Shown here piece by piece: positions 1 to 7,756 of a DNA stretch of 31,063 nucleotides. The position numbers and the translations under genes were made by a program. This DNA comes from an uncultured Lachnospiraceae bacterium (lineage in GTDB: Bacteria; Bacillota; Clostridia; Lachnospirales; Lachnospiraceae), in contig CAJUNN010000040.1 of the NCBI GenBank assembly GCA_910587955.1, positions 1 to 31,063 on the forward strand, written 5' to 3'. Numbering within the stretch: position 1 is the first letter of the stretch; each line of letters opens with the position of its first letter. Under the pieces are notes generated by a model. That model saw only the letters and a list, made by a program, of their open reading frames with translations, searched no databases and was not told the DNA's origin.

Positions 1-1123
1 CGCAGATAACGGCCGCTTCTCCGGCCAGAAGCAAAAGCAAATTGGCCCGGGGCCGGAACAGCAAAAGAAGTCCCCGGACAGCCATAAAGACGGCCAGGAC
101 GGCGAAAAGGGCCAGCAGGGATCCGGCCAGAAGCTCCGTAGGCAGCATTCCCGTCAGCCAATAAACAGGATAGTAGACGGTAAATAAGGGAGCCAGTCCG
201 AAATAGGAGTAATAGTTTCCGCGGTAATAGGCCCGATCCCAGTGATAGGAGATTTCCTTTTTATCCCGCTCGCCTTTGTCATAAGGGTTGTCCAGTCCGT
301 CCAGCGCCGGATTAACATCCAGATCTAAGGCAATCTGCCCTTTCTCAAAGGCATCCAGCTGCTGCATGTAAGCGTCCACCACCATTTCCGGGGAGCGGAC
401 TTCCTCCAGGGAAGGATAGGGCTTCAGAAGGGTGTGATCCGGGCTTCCCCCGTATAAAATGCCGCAAGAAACCAGAAGGCAGAAGGCCAGGACGCCCAGA
501 TTCATCAGCCGGTGGCTTTTTTGTTCCGGCCGGTAATCCTGTGCATACAGGCGGTAGCGCAGGATACAGAACAGGCAGAAGAACAGTACAGCCATTCCCA
601 TCAGGCGAAGGGGATGAAGGGCCAGGGCCGGGATTTCGTTGAGAACCACCGAGAGCAGAAAGACAGGCTCTTTGGGTGCTTCGTCCAGGGTGATCCGCAG
701 CCGGCTTAAAGCCCCGCGGCTTTGCAGCCGCACAGTAAAAGAAGCCTCCCGGCCGCCGGGGTTGGCCTGGAAGCGGCCGGCGGCCGCCGTGCGCCAGGCG
801 TTTGCCTCATCGCAGATGCCGACGGTCCCGGAGACAAGCTGTCTGGGGCCTGCCGTGTGCACGGTAACACTGCGCACAGGCAGAGAAAGCTGATCGAAAG
901 ATACGGAAGGATTCTCCGGCAGCAGGGGAAGGGCTTCCCCGTTGTAGCCGTCCAGGGAGGAAAGATCCAGTTCGGTCCGCTCGTAACCGCCGGGAAGCCG
1001 GAAGAAAAAGCGGGCATTAAAAAAGAAGAGCTCCAGAAAGAGGGCCAAGAAAAGAGCACAAAGCAAAAGCACGACTGCATTTGCTTGTTTTAGATGCTGT
1101 AGTATTTGTTTTATGGTTTTCAT
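1..1123 (-). CDS. Polytopic membrane protein, C-terminus beyond the window (possible GT-C-type glycosyltransferase)
   Basis: Reading the minus strand from the ATG at 1123 gives about 374 open codons running off the left edge, so the C-terminus is missing. A first membrane segment (about residues 15-36) is followed by an outside-facing stretch of roughly 110 residues, two more hydrophobic segments (about 175-195 and 208-228), a polar loop, and a further hydrophobic block beginning near the motif YYSYFGLAPLFTVYYPVYWL. That layout and the aromatic loop resemble large Firmicutes membrane proteins of the GT-C or GT39-like class, but I see no diagnostic catalytic motif, so the function is open. An AAAGGA ribosome site sits about nine bases before the ATG, and a near-perfect promoter lies upstream at 1168-1196. 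It is divergent from the cytidylate-kinase-like gene. Confidence 0.7.
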   Translation of the reverse strand, partial: MKTIKQILQHLKQANAVVLLLCALFLALFLELFFFNARFFFRLPGGYERTELDLSSLDGYNGEALPLLPENPSVSFDQLSLPVRSVTVHTAGPRQLVSGTVGICDEANAWRTAAAGRFQANPGGREASFTVRLQSRGALSRLRITLDEAPKEPVFLLSVVLNEIPALALHPLRLMGMAVLFFCLFCILRYRLYAQDYRPEQKSHRLMNLGVLAFCLLVSCGILYGGSPDHTLLKPYPSLEEVRSPEMVVDAYMQQLDAFEKGQIALDLDVNPALDGLDNPYDKGERDKKEISYHWDRAYYRGNYYSYFGLAPLFTVYYPVYWLTGMLPTELLAGSLLALFAVLAVFMAVRGLLLLFRPRANLLLLLAGEAAVIC

Positions 1124-1167
1124 AGACGGTTATCCTTTTTGACTGATGGCATCGGGTATCTGAATTG

Positions 1168-1196
1168 ATAATAGCATTGCGGGAAATGCGTGTCAA
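1168..1196 (-). promoter_or_regulatory. Sigma-A promoter of the membrane protein gene
   Basis: On the minus strand TTGACA (1191-1196) and TATTAT (1168-1173) are separated by exactly 17 bases, about 45 bases upstream of the ATG at 1123. Confidence 0.8.
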
Positions 1197-1221
1197 TGTT
1201 AGCCTGATTCCGGTGATCCGG

Positions 1222-1250
1222 TTGACAAACCGGAAGGAAACTTTTATTAT
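1222..1250 (+). promoter_or_regulatory. Sigma-A promoter of the cytidylate-kinase-like gene
   Basis: TTGACA (1222-1227), 17-base spacer, TATTAT (1245-1250). A purine-rich ribosome site (AAAGGAAAGGGGG) follows about 11 bases before the ATG at 1290. It diverges from the promoter at 1168-1196. Confidence 0.8.
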
Positions 1251-1289
1251 GAAAAGAGAGAAGGCAGGAAAGGAAAGGGGGTTTTCCTT

Positions 1290-1922
1290 ATGGAAAATTT
1301 TGTGATTTCAATTACCAGAACCTGTGGAAGCGGCGCTACATCCATTGGAAAAATACTTGCGAAAAATCTGGGCGTTGAGCTGTATGACCGCAATCTGCTG
1401 CGGCTGGCTTCGGACGACAGCGGTATCAGCCAGGAGCTGTTTGCCAAGGCCGACGAGGATCAGAAAAGGAGCCTTTTGTTCCGGGCATCCCAGAAAGTGT
1501 ACAATGGAGAGCTGATTCCCCCGGAGAAAGAGGACTTTACTTCCAATAACAACCTGTTTAACTATCAGGCGAAAGTACTCCGGGAGCTGGCCGATGTATC
1601 TTCCTATGTGGTAATCGGCAGGGCAGCGGACTATGTGCTGAACGATAAGCCCGGCCTGGTACGGGTGTTTATCTACGCGTCCCGGGAGAAGTGTATCCAA
1701 AAAGAGATGAACCGCCAGAAGATCGACTGGAAAAAGGCCGACAAGTTTATTACCAAGACGGATCGGTACCGCCGGGATTATTACCGGTATTTTACCGGAC
1801 ATGAATGGGAAAGTATGCGCAATTACGATCTGTGCATCAATACAACGGATATGACGTTTGAGCAGGCGGCGGTTGCCATTCAGCATTTTGCGGAAGATAT
1901 GCTGGGAAGGAAGCTGGTGTAG
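1290..1922 (+). CDS. Cytidylate kinase-like family protein
   Basis: The 210-residue protein matches the cytidylate-kinase-like family (Pfam Cytidylate_kin2 type). The N-terminus ISITRTCGSGATSIGKILA is a relaxed P-loop region, followed by the family's YDRNLLRLAS segment. The middle carries VVIGRAADYVL, and the VRVFIYAS and DRYRRDYYRYFTG stretches match the lid region with several arginines. The family is common in Clostridia; its members look like nucleoside monophosphate kinases, but most have no proven substrate, so CMP is only a guess. The gene stands alone, with its own promoter upstream and a hairpin directly after it. The ATG at 1290 is the only start placed well after the ribosome site. 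Confidence 0.85.
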   Translation: MENFVISITRTCGSGATSIGKILAKNLGVELYDRNLLRLASDDSGISQELFAKADEDQKRSLLFRASQKVYNGELIPPEKEDFTSNNNLFNYQAKVLRELADVSSYVVIGRAADYVLNDKPGLVRVFIYASREKCIQKEMNRQKIDWKKADKFITKTDRYRRDYYRYFTGHEWESMRNYDLCINTTDMTFEQAAVAIQHFAEDMLGRKLV

Positions 1923-1951
1923 TCCGGCGGGCAAAAGAAAAGAGATGAAAG

Positions 1952-1999
1952 AGGCTGCATCTGTGGAGAAAAACCATGGATGCAGCCTTGTCTGTTTCT
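1952..1999 (+). terminator. Intrinsic terminator after the cytidylate-kinase-like gene
   Basis: The inverted repeat AGGCTGCATC / GATGCAGCCT extends inward with TGTGG/CCATG (one or two G-U pairs) and is followed by a moderately T-rich stretch. It lies between convergent genes and may work in both directions. Confidence 0.7.
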
Positions 2000-2023
2000 A
2001 AGAAAATAAGCAGGTAAAGGTTC

Positions 2024-3289
2024 CTAAAAAAGGATTCCCAGGGAAATCTTCAGCTCCAGAATGCGCAGCACGGAGGCATCGATTTGCTCCATGGAAATTT
2101 CGCCTGTTTCCACAGCCTGCAGGACTGCCGGAATCTGCGTCTCAAAGTCCGTGCAGCACAGGAGATCGTTTCCGGCCAAAACAGCCTGGACTGCCGCCTG
2201 GGTATCCCCTGTAAACGTGCGGATACCGTCCATAGCCAGATCATCCGTGACAATGACGCCGGAAAAGCCAAGCTCCTCCCGGAGAATCCGGTGAACCTCC
2301 GGGGACAGGGAGGCGGGGAACTGAGCATCCATGCAGTCCACGATATTGTGGGAGACAAGCACCATGTCTGCACCGCTTTCGATTCCGGCCTGAAACGGGA
2401 GGAAGTCGGAGCTGGTAAAGGTTTCGTAAGGGCGGCGGTCGTAAGAGATTCCCGTGTGGGTATCCGCATTGTTCCCGTAACCGGGAAAGTGCTTCAGCAC
2501 GCAGCCCATTTGCTCCTCCTTCATGGCCTGCACCGCCGTTTCTACATAAGCGGAGGTCAGTGAGGCATCTTTTCCGAAGCTCCGGTCGTAGATGAAATCT
2601 GCGGGATCTTGGGAGATATCGCAGACGGGAGCAAAGTTCACGTTGATGCCCAGAGATTTCAAAAGCCGGGATTTTTCTAAGGTATCCAGACGGACAGCGT
2701 CAAAGCCGCCGTTTTCGTAGAGGACCTGGGAGGAGGGAAAAGGAGCCTGCCGGAAGGCAGGATAGCGGCTTACCCGGTTGACCTTTCCGCCTTCTTCGTC
2801 TACGGCTATCAGCATAGGAATTCCGGCCGCGTCCTGACAGGCCTGGATTTGGGCGGCAGCCTGCTTGGGAGAGCGGTTCTCAAAGTCCCGGGCAAAGAGT
2901 ATGTACCCTCCCAGACGGTAAGTGGAGGCTTTCCCGGCAGCATTTTCTGCCGGATACCGTGCAATGAACATCTGTCCCACCTTATCTTCCGGGGACATTT
3001 CTTCCAGGAGCGCCCGGGCGCGCAGGGTGCTTTCCGGAACCGGGGCCTCCTTTGGGGGCTGCGCCTCCGCCAAGTCCGGCGCCGGAGGTTCCGGCTCTGC
3101 GGGAAAAGGAAGGATGCCGAAGAGAAGCTCTTCAGCGGCGCTGCCGGCCGATTGTATAACGGAACTTGTCCCGTCTGAGGGACAGGCGCCCGGAAGGGCC
3201 AGAAACCAGAAAGCGGCCGCCGCCGGCAGGATTCCCAGAAGACCCAGGGCCCAGCCGGGCAGAACGGGGTGACGGTGCTTTTTTTTCAT
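2024..3289 (-). CDS. Glycoside hydrolase family 3 protein, NagZ-like beta-N-acetylglucosaminidase, membrane-anchored
   Basis: The 421-residue protein starts at the ATG ending at 3289, chosen because AAGGAGG lies seven bases before it; an upstream in-frame ATG at 3346 has no such site. One N-terminal hydrophobic segment (about residues 10-32) anchors or exports it, followed by a proline- and glutamate-rich linker to about residue 90. The rest is a GH3 N-terminal barrel: VDEEGGKVNR, then KHFPGYGNNADTHTGI, which holds the Asp-His pair typical of NagZ-type enzymes, then VTDDLAMDGI with the nucleophile aspartate. Such enzymes release GlcNAc from muropeptides or similar glycans at the cell surface. 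LPGAC near residue 35 is not a convincing lipobox. The gene is convergent with the upstream kinase-like gene and divergent from the hydrolase at 3413. Confidence 0.85.
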   Translation of the reverse strand: MKKKHRHPVLPGWALGLLGILPAAAAFWFLALPGACPSDGTSSVIQSAGSAAEELLFGILPFPAEPEPPAPDLAEAQPPKEAPVPESTLRARALLEEMSPEDKVGQMFIARYPAENAAGKASTYRLGGYILFARDFENRSPKQAAAQIQACQDAAGIPMLIAVDEEGGKVNRVSRYPAFRQAPFPSSQVLYENGGFDAVRLDTLEKSRLLKSLGINVNFAPVCDISQDPADFIYDRSFGKDASLTSAYVETAVQAMKEEQMGCVLKHFPGYGNNADTHTGISYDRRPYETFTSSDFLPFQAGIESGADMVLVSHNIVDCMDAQFPASLSPEVHRILREELGFSGVIVTDDLAMDGIRTFTGDTQAAVQAVLAGNDLLCCTDFETQIPAVLQAVETGEISMEQIDASVLRILELKISLGILF

Positions 3290-3326
3290 GGCATTTCCTC
3301 CTTCGTGCAGCATTCTGTATTTTCCT

Positions 3327-3369
3327 AGCGTAACACAAATGGACAAGATTGTCCATGATGGGGTATACT
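3327..3369. promoter_or_regulatory. Overlapping divergent promoters for the GH3 gene and the hydrolase-yesN-yesM operon
   Basis: Plus strand: TGGACA (3340-3345), 18 bases, TATACT (3364-3369), leading to the ATG at 3413. Minus strand: TGGACA (3350-3355), 17 bases, TACGCT (3327-3332), leading to the ATG at 3289. Both -35 boxes fall inside one palindrome, so transcription in the two directions should compete or be controlled together. Confidence 0.55.
3337..3358. promoter_or_regulatory. Inverted-repeat operator candidate (site 1)
   Basis: AAATGGACAAG, one base, TTGTCCATGA; the core ATGGACAA/TTGTCCAT is a perfect inverted repeat with a two-base centre. It covers the -35 boxes of both divergent promoters. 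The same arms recur in the transporter leader at 8846-8880. Confidence 0.5.
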
Positions 3370-3412
3370 AGGTACAGAAGCTATCAATATTTGGAAAGAA
3401 AGGACAAAGACT

Positions 3413-4381
3413 ATGGCACGGAAGCGGGAGTTTACCTATGATTCCAGTGATGGAAGGACCAAAATACACGGGATCGAGTGGAGGCCGGAGAAAGGGGAGA
3501 TCCGGGGTGTTGTGCAGATTGTTCACGGCATGGTAGAGTTTGTGGGGCGATATGAAGAATTTGCAGAGTTTTTGACGGGGAAAGGCTTTCTGGTAACGGG
3601 CAACGATCACCTGGGACACGGGGCATCTGTTGCCTCCAAAGAGGATTACGGCTTTTTTGCGGAAAAGAACGGGAACCGGGCGGTTTTGAAAGACATACAC
3701 CGGCTTAGGCGGATGACGGAGAAGCGCTGTCCGGGGGTGCCCTATTTTATGCTGGGGCACAGCATGGGTTCCTTCCTTCTGCGCCAGTACCTGTGTATGA
3801 ACGGACAGGGGCTTTGTGGGGCCATTGTCATGGGAACCGGAACCCAGCCTAGGGCAGTGCTTTGGGCAGGCCGGGGAGTCTGCCGTGTGATGGCAGCGTT
3901 CGGCGGCTGGCATTACCGGAGCGCCCTGGTGGACCGTATGGCTTTCGGAGGCTATAACCGGAAGTTTGAACCGGCCCGGACAGATAAGGACTGGCTGACC
4001 AAGGAGGAAGCAGTGGTGGACCGCTATCTGGCGGATGAGCGGTGTACCTTCCGGTTTACGGTTAACGGTTACTACAACCTCTTTACCAGCATTGCGGAGG
4101 CTTCCAGAAAGGAAAACCTGGAACGGATGCCCAAGGAGCTTCCGGTATTTTTTGTTGCCGGAGGGGACGACCCGGTGGGAAATTTCGGAAAAGGCGTGGA
4201 GCAGGTGCGGAAGCGTTTTCAGGCGGCCGGGCTTTCGGATGTAAGCTGGAAGATTTACGACAGGGACAGGCATGAGATCTTAAATGAGACGGACCGGCAG
4301 ACGGTGTATGAAGATCTGGAGCGCTGGCTGGAAGAAAAGCTTAAGAAAGCCGGAAGGAGTCAGGGGGAGGGCCATGTATAA
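3413..4381 (+). CDS. Alpha/beta hydrolase, serine aminopeptidase S33 / monoacylglycerol-lipase-like
   Basis: The 322-residue protein has the Hydrolase_4 (lysophospholipase) layout. The oxyanion-side motif VQIVHGMVEFVGRYEEFA comes first, GHSMGSFLLRQYL carries the nucleophile serine, GGDDPVGNFGKGV the acid, and DRDRHEILNE the histidine. There is no signal peptide, so it should be cytoplasmic. The family splits esters of lipids or small acyl groups; the substrate here is unknown. The start is supported by AAGAAAGGA ahead of the ATG. Its stop overlaps the start of yesN by eight bases (4374-4381), so it is the first gene of the sensor operon and may act on an ester linked to the sensed compound, which is inference. 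Confidence 0.85.
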   Translation: MARKREFTYDSSDGRTKIHGIEWRPEKGEIRGVVQIVHGMVEFVGRYEEFAEFLTGKGFLVTGNDHLGHGASVASKEDYGFFAEKNGNRAVLKDIHRLRRMTEKRCPGVPYFMLGHSMGSFLLRQYLCMNGQGLCGAIVMGTGTQPRAVLWAGRGVCRVMAAFGGWHYRSALVDRMAFGGYNRKFEPARTDKDWLTKEEAVVDRYLADERCTFRFTVNGYYNLFTSIAEASRKENLERMPKELPVFFVAGGDDPVGNFGKGVEQVRKRFQAAGLSDVSWKIYDRDRHEILNETDRQTVYEDLERWLEEKLKKAGRSQGEGHV

Positions 4382-5993
4382 AGTACTGCTGGTGGATGAT
4401 GAGGCTTTGATCCGCGAGGCCATCAGCGAGAATATCCGCTGGGAAGAAATGGGGTTTTCCTTTCTGGGAAGCTGTGAAAACGGAAAGGAGGCCATGGAGC
4501 GTATCCAGCAGACGCCTCCGGATCTGCTTTTGACGGACATCAATATGCCCTATGTGGACGGGCTGGAGCTGGCCCGTTATGTCCGGGAAAATTATCCCGA
4601 TACCCGGACCGTGATTATCAGCGGCTACGACGAGTTCGAATATGCCAAACAAGCGGTCCGCTATCAGGTGATGGAGTATATCCTCAAGCCGGTTACGCCT
4701 TCGGAGCTGAATGAAATGCTGGCCAGGGCCAAGGCCAGCCTGGATGAACGCAGCATGCGCAGCAGGACACTGAAAAAGCTTAGGGGCGCTTACGTGAGCA
4801 ACCGCCCCTTCCTGCGGGGACGTTTCCTCAACAGTCTGCTGCGCGGAAACGAGCGTCCGGAAAATCTGGAAGAAAAAATGGAGGAGCTGGAAATTTCCCT
4901 GTGCGGAGATTTATACAATACGGCCATTGTGGAGGGGGATGATCTGTCGCCGTTTTTGAACCAGTATGCGGATGTGCGGGATGAGCTGGCGCTTTTCTCC
5001 ATCTATAACATTACCCAGGAGCTGATTGAGCAGCGGGGGCTGGGGAGCGTCTTTCAGGATATGGACGGACGGACCGTGATCATTTTCTGCGGTTCCGGCG
5101 GGGAGGAGTCATTGCGGCAGGAAACGGAAACTGCCCTGGAGGAAGTCCGGCGGACCATTTTCCGGCTGCTTTCCATTGAGAGTACCGCGGGAGTGGGAGA
5201 GTGGGTCACGAATATCCAAAGGCTCTATCAATCTTTTGAGAAGGCGAAGGAAGCCATGGAGCTGAAATTTTTCCAGGGGGGCAATCAGATTCTTCATGCT
5301 GCCGCTGTGGGGGAGTCCAAAGGTCCCTTTTCCATCGAAGTGCCGTTGTGGGCTTCCAGGGCGGTTCTGGCTATCAAGACCGGGAATGAGGCGGAGATTG
5401 AACAGAATGTAAAAGCCTTTGCCCAGGAAATACGGGATTCCCATATCAACCGGAACCGTTCGATTCTGTATGTACAGAACTTGCTGCTGACGGTGATCGG
5501 CATGACAAACTTGACCGAGGAGAAAGAAAATCAGATTGTGGAAGAAGAGCGCAATCTGATGAACCGGATAGATTCTTATGAACACCTGACGGATATGGCC
5601 CAGGAAGTGATTGATATTTTCAGCAGTATTTCCGGGCTCTTAAGCGAACAGAGGGACAGCTACGGAAAGAAACAGGCGCTGCTGGCTATGGAATATATTG
5701 AGCAAAACTATAGCAATTCCGATGTAAACCTCAATTCCGTGTGCAGCTACCTGGCTATGAGCACCAGTTATTTCAGCACCCTGTTTAAAGGGCATACAGG
5801 GGAGACATTTATTGAAGCCCTGACAAAGAAACGAATGGAGAAAGCAAAGGAGCTTCTGGAGCACACTTCCATGAAAGCGTATGAGGTGGCGGCGGAAGTG
5901 GGATATGGAGACCCCCACTATTTCAGCATTGCTTTTAAAAAGTTCGCGGGGAAAACGCCTACGGAATACGCCAGGGAGAAACGAAACTCATGA
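4374..5993 (+). CDS. YesN-type response regulator (receiver plus AraC DNA-binding domain)
   Basis: Start chosen at 4374: GGGGGAGG precedes it and the protein then opens with the receiver fold (MYKVLLVDDEALI). In this 539-residue protein the receiver covers about 1-120, with acidic pocket D8/D9, phosphoacceptor D55 (LLLTDINMP) and the conserved lysine in YILKPVT. A long middle region (about 130-430) is typical of YesN proteins. The C-terminal ~105 residues form an AraC/XylS double helix-turn-helix (EYIEQNYSNSDVNLNSVCSYLAMS to GYGDPHYFSIAFKKFAGKTPTEY). The stop overlaps the start of the sensor kinase by four bases (ATGA), so the pair is translationally coupled. Likely target: the transporter promoter at 8802-8830. 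Confidence 0.95.
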   Translation: MYKVLLVDDEALIREAISENIRWEEMGFSFLGSCENGKEAMERIQQTPPDLLLTDINMPYVDGLELARYVRENYPDTRTVIISGYDEFEYAKQAVRYQVMEYILKPVTPSELNEMLARAKASLDERSMRSRTLKKLRGAYVSNRPFLRGRFLNSLLRGNERPENLEEKMEELEISLCGDLYNTAIVEGDDLSPFLNQYADVRDELALFSIYNITQELIEQRGLGSVFQDMDGRTVIIFCGSGGEESLRQETETALEEVRRTIFRLLSIESTAGVGEWVTNIQRLYQSFEKAKEAMELKFFQGGNQILHAAAVGESKGPFSIEVPLWASRAVLAIKTGNEAEIEQNVKAFAQEIRDSHINRNRSILYVQNLLLTVIGMTNLTEEKENQIVEEERNLMNRIDSYEHLTDMAQEVIDIFSSISGLLSEQRDSYGKKQALLAMEYIEQNYSNSDVNLNSVCSYLAMSTSYFSTLFKGHTGETFIEALTKKRMEKAKELLEHTSMKAYEVAAEVGYGDPHYFSIAFKKFAGKTPTEYAREKRNS

Positions 5994-7756
5994 AGAAAAA
6001 AAATGTGATACTGAGGTTCCGCAGCATCCGCACATCGATCATTGTCTCGTTTGCCGCGCTGATTATATTTTCTTTGTTTACTTTTCTCGTAATTTCACTG
6101 CGCTATACGGAAAATACCATACTGGAAAATTCCACAGCGTATACGTCTCAGCTTATCGGCCAGGTAAATGCAGATATCGACTCGTACATAAGCTATATGG
6201 AAAACATTTCCTTTGTGGTGGCCAGCAATCAGGCTGTGTACGACTTCCTGGCTGAGACAGAGAAAAAGAACGAACAGGCAGAGCAGGTGGCGGTGGTGTT
6301 TCGGACACTGAAGGATACCCGGCAGGATATTTCCAATATCGGCATTGTCACGGACAAGGGGGAATATGTGCTGAACCGGGGCGGCGATACACTGAATCCT
6401 TATGTGGATGTGCGGGAGCTGCCCTGGTATCAGGCGGCGCTCCAGGCGGACGGCTCCAATGTCCTTTCTTCCTCCCATGTGCAGAATGCGGTCTATGACA
6501 GTTACGACTGGGTGGTGACTTTGAGCAGGCGGATCCGCAGCGCACGGGAGGCGGCTTCCGAGGGTGTATTTTTTGTGGATTTGAACTATAACTCCATCAA
6601 TACCCTCTGTGAAAACATCAACCTGGGTGAACGGGGCTACGTATTTATTCTGGATCGGGAGGGAAGCGTCATCTACCATCCCCAGCAGCAGCTTCTCTAC
6701 AGCGGTCTGAAAACGGAACGCTTACGGGAAGTCATGGAGACGGAGGAGACGTCCTTTGTGACAGAAGACGCATACCTGTACACGATTTCCAGATCGGATT
6801 ATACGGGATGGACCATTGTAGGGGTGGCCTATGTGCCGGAGCTTTTGGAAAACTCCAGGGAGGCCCAGGGTATGTACCTTTTCATGGCTCTTGCGCTCTT
6901 CCTCGTAGCTCTTGCCTTGGCGGTACTTCTGTCGGATGAAATTACCAAGCCTGTGAAAAGGCTGGAAAATTCCATGGAGGCTGTAAAAAAAGGAAATTTT
7001 GACCGGGCAGCTCTGGAAGTGGGAGACGAAAACGAAATTGGGCGCCTGACCAGAAGCTTTAATATTATGACAGAAGAGATTCAGAAGCTTATGGAAGAGA
7101 GCGAGAGGGAGCAGCAGGCCAAACGGAAGAATGAGCTGAAGGTGCTTCAGAACCAGATCAATCCCCATTTCCTTTACAATACTCTGGACTCGATTATCTG
7201 GATGGCAGAGTGGGGGAAGAACCAGGAGGTTGTGGAGATGACCTCTTCCCTGGCGAAACTTCTCAGAAGAAGCATCAGCAACCAGCAGGAGACGGTGACT
7301 GTGGAGGAGGAGACAGCCTATACGGAGACTTATCTCCGGATCCAGAAAATGCGTTACAAGGATAAGCTGGAGTATGAGATTTCCATTGACGAGGAGATCC
7401 TGCAGGAGGAAGTTATCAAATTAATCCTGCAGCCGCTGGTTGAAAACTCCATCTATCACGGGATTAAATATAAAGAAGGAAAAGGACTGATAGAGATTCT
7501 GGGATACCGGGAAGGAAACTGCATCGTTCTTCAGGTGCAGGACGACGGAATCGGTATGGATGGGGAGACCCTGGAACATATTTTTGAAAAGCATGTGCGG
7601 GATACACGCTCCAACGGCGTGGGGCTGAAAAACGTTAAGGAACGTATCCAGCTTTATTACGGGGCGGAGTACGGTATTACCTATGAGAGTGTCCCGGGAG
7701 AAGGGACTACGGCCGTTATCCGTCTGCCCTACAAAAAGGAGGGGCAGGAGAAATGA
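5990..7756 (+). CDS. YesM-type membrane sensor histidine kinase
   Basis: The 588-residue kinase has a first membrane helix at about 17-38, an extracytoplasmic domain of about 250 residues with the look of a dCache/PAS-like sensor (RGYVFILDREGSVIYHP), a second helix at about 292-312, and a HAMP linker (EITKPVKRLENSMEAV...). A His_kinase domain follows with phosphoaccepting H393 in NQINPHFLYNTLDSI, then an HATPase with its N-box in LVENSIYHGIK, DDGIGMDG and GVGLKNVKERI. It overlaps yesN (ATGA) and the downstream binding protein (ATGA). In this family the kinase can read a ligand through a separate sugar-binding protein, which fits the next gene. Confidence 0.95.
   Translation: MKKKNVILRFRSIRTSIIVSFAALIIFSLFTFLVISLRYTENTILENSTAYTSQLIGQVNADIDSYISYMENISFVVASNQAVYDFLAETEKKNEQAEQVAVVFRTLKDTRQDISNIGIVTDKGEYVLNRGGDTLNPYVDVRELPWYQAALQADGSNVLSSSHVQNAVYDSYDWVVTLSRRIRSAREAASEGVFFVDLNYNSINTLCENINLGERGYVFILDREGSVIYHPQQQLLYSGLKTERLREVMETEETSFVTEDAYLYTISRSDYTGWTIVGVAYVPELLENSREAQGMYLFMALALFLVALALAVLLSDEITKPVKRLENSMEAVKKGNFDRAALEVGDENEIGRLTRSFNIMTEEIQKLMEESEREQQAKRKNELKVLQNQINPHFLYNTLDSIIWMAEWGKNQEVVEMTSSLAKLLRRSISNQQETVTVEEETAYTETYLRIQKMRYKDKLEYEISIDEEILQEEVIKLILQPLVENSIYHGIKYKEGKGLIEILGYREGNCIVLQVQDDGIGMDGETLEHIFEKHVRDTRSNGVGLKNVKERIQLYYGAEYGITYESVPGEGTTAVIRLPYKKEGQEK

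Noticed and set aside
706..1093. Short frames on both strands at 706-1093
   Set aside because: They lie in other frames of the partial membrane protein, which reads continuously from 1123 to the window edge with a promoter and ribosome site.
3180..3200. LPGAC near the GH3 N-terminus as a lipobox
   Set aside because: The residues before the cysteine do not fit the usual pattern (proline where leucine is needed); a plain membrane anchor is simpler.
3368..4273. A 301-codon minus-strand frame opposite the alpha/beta hydrolase
   Set aside because: The plus strand encodes a full hydrolase with catalytic triad; the minus product shows no family pattern.
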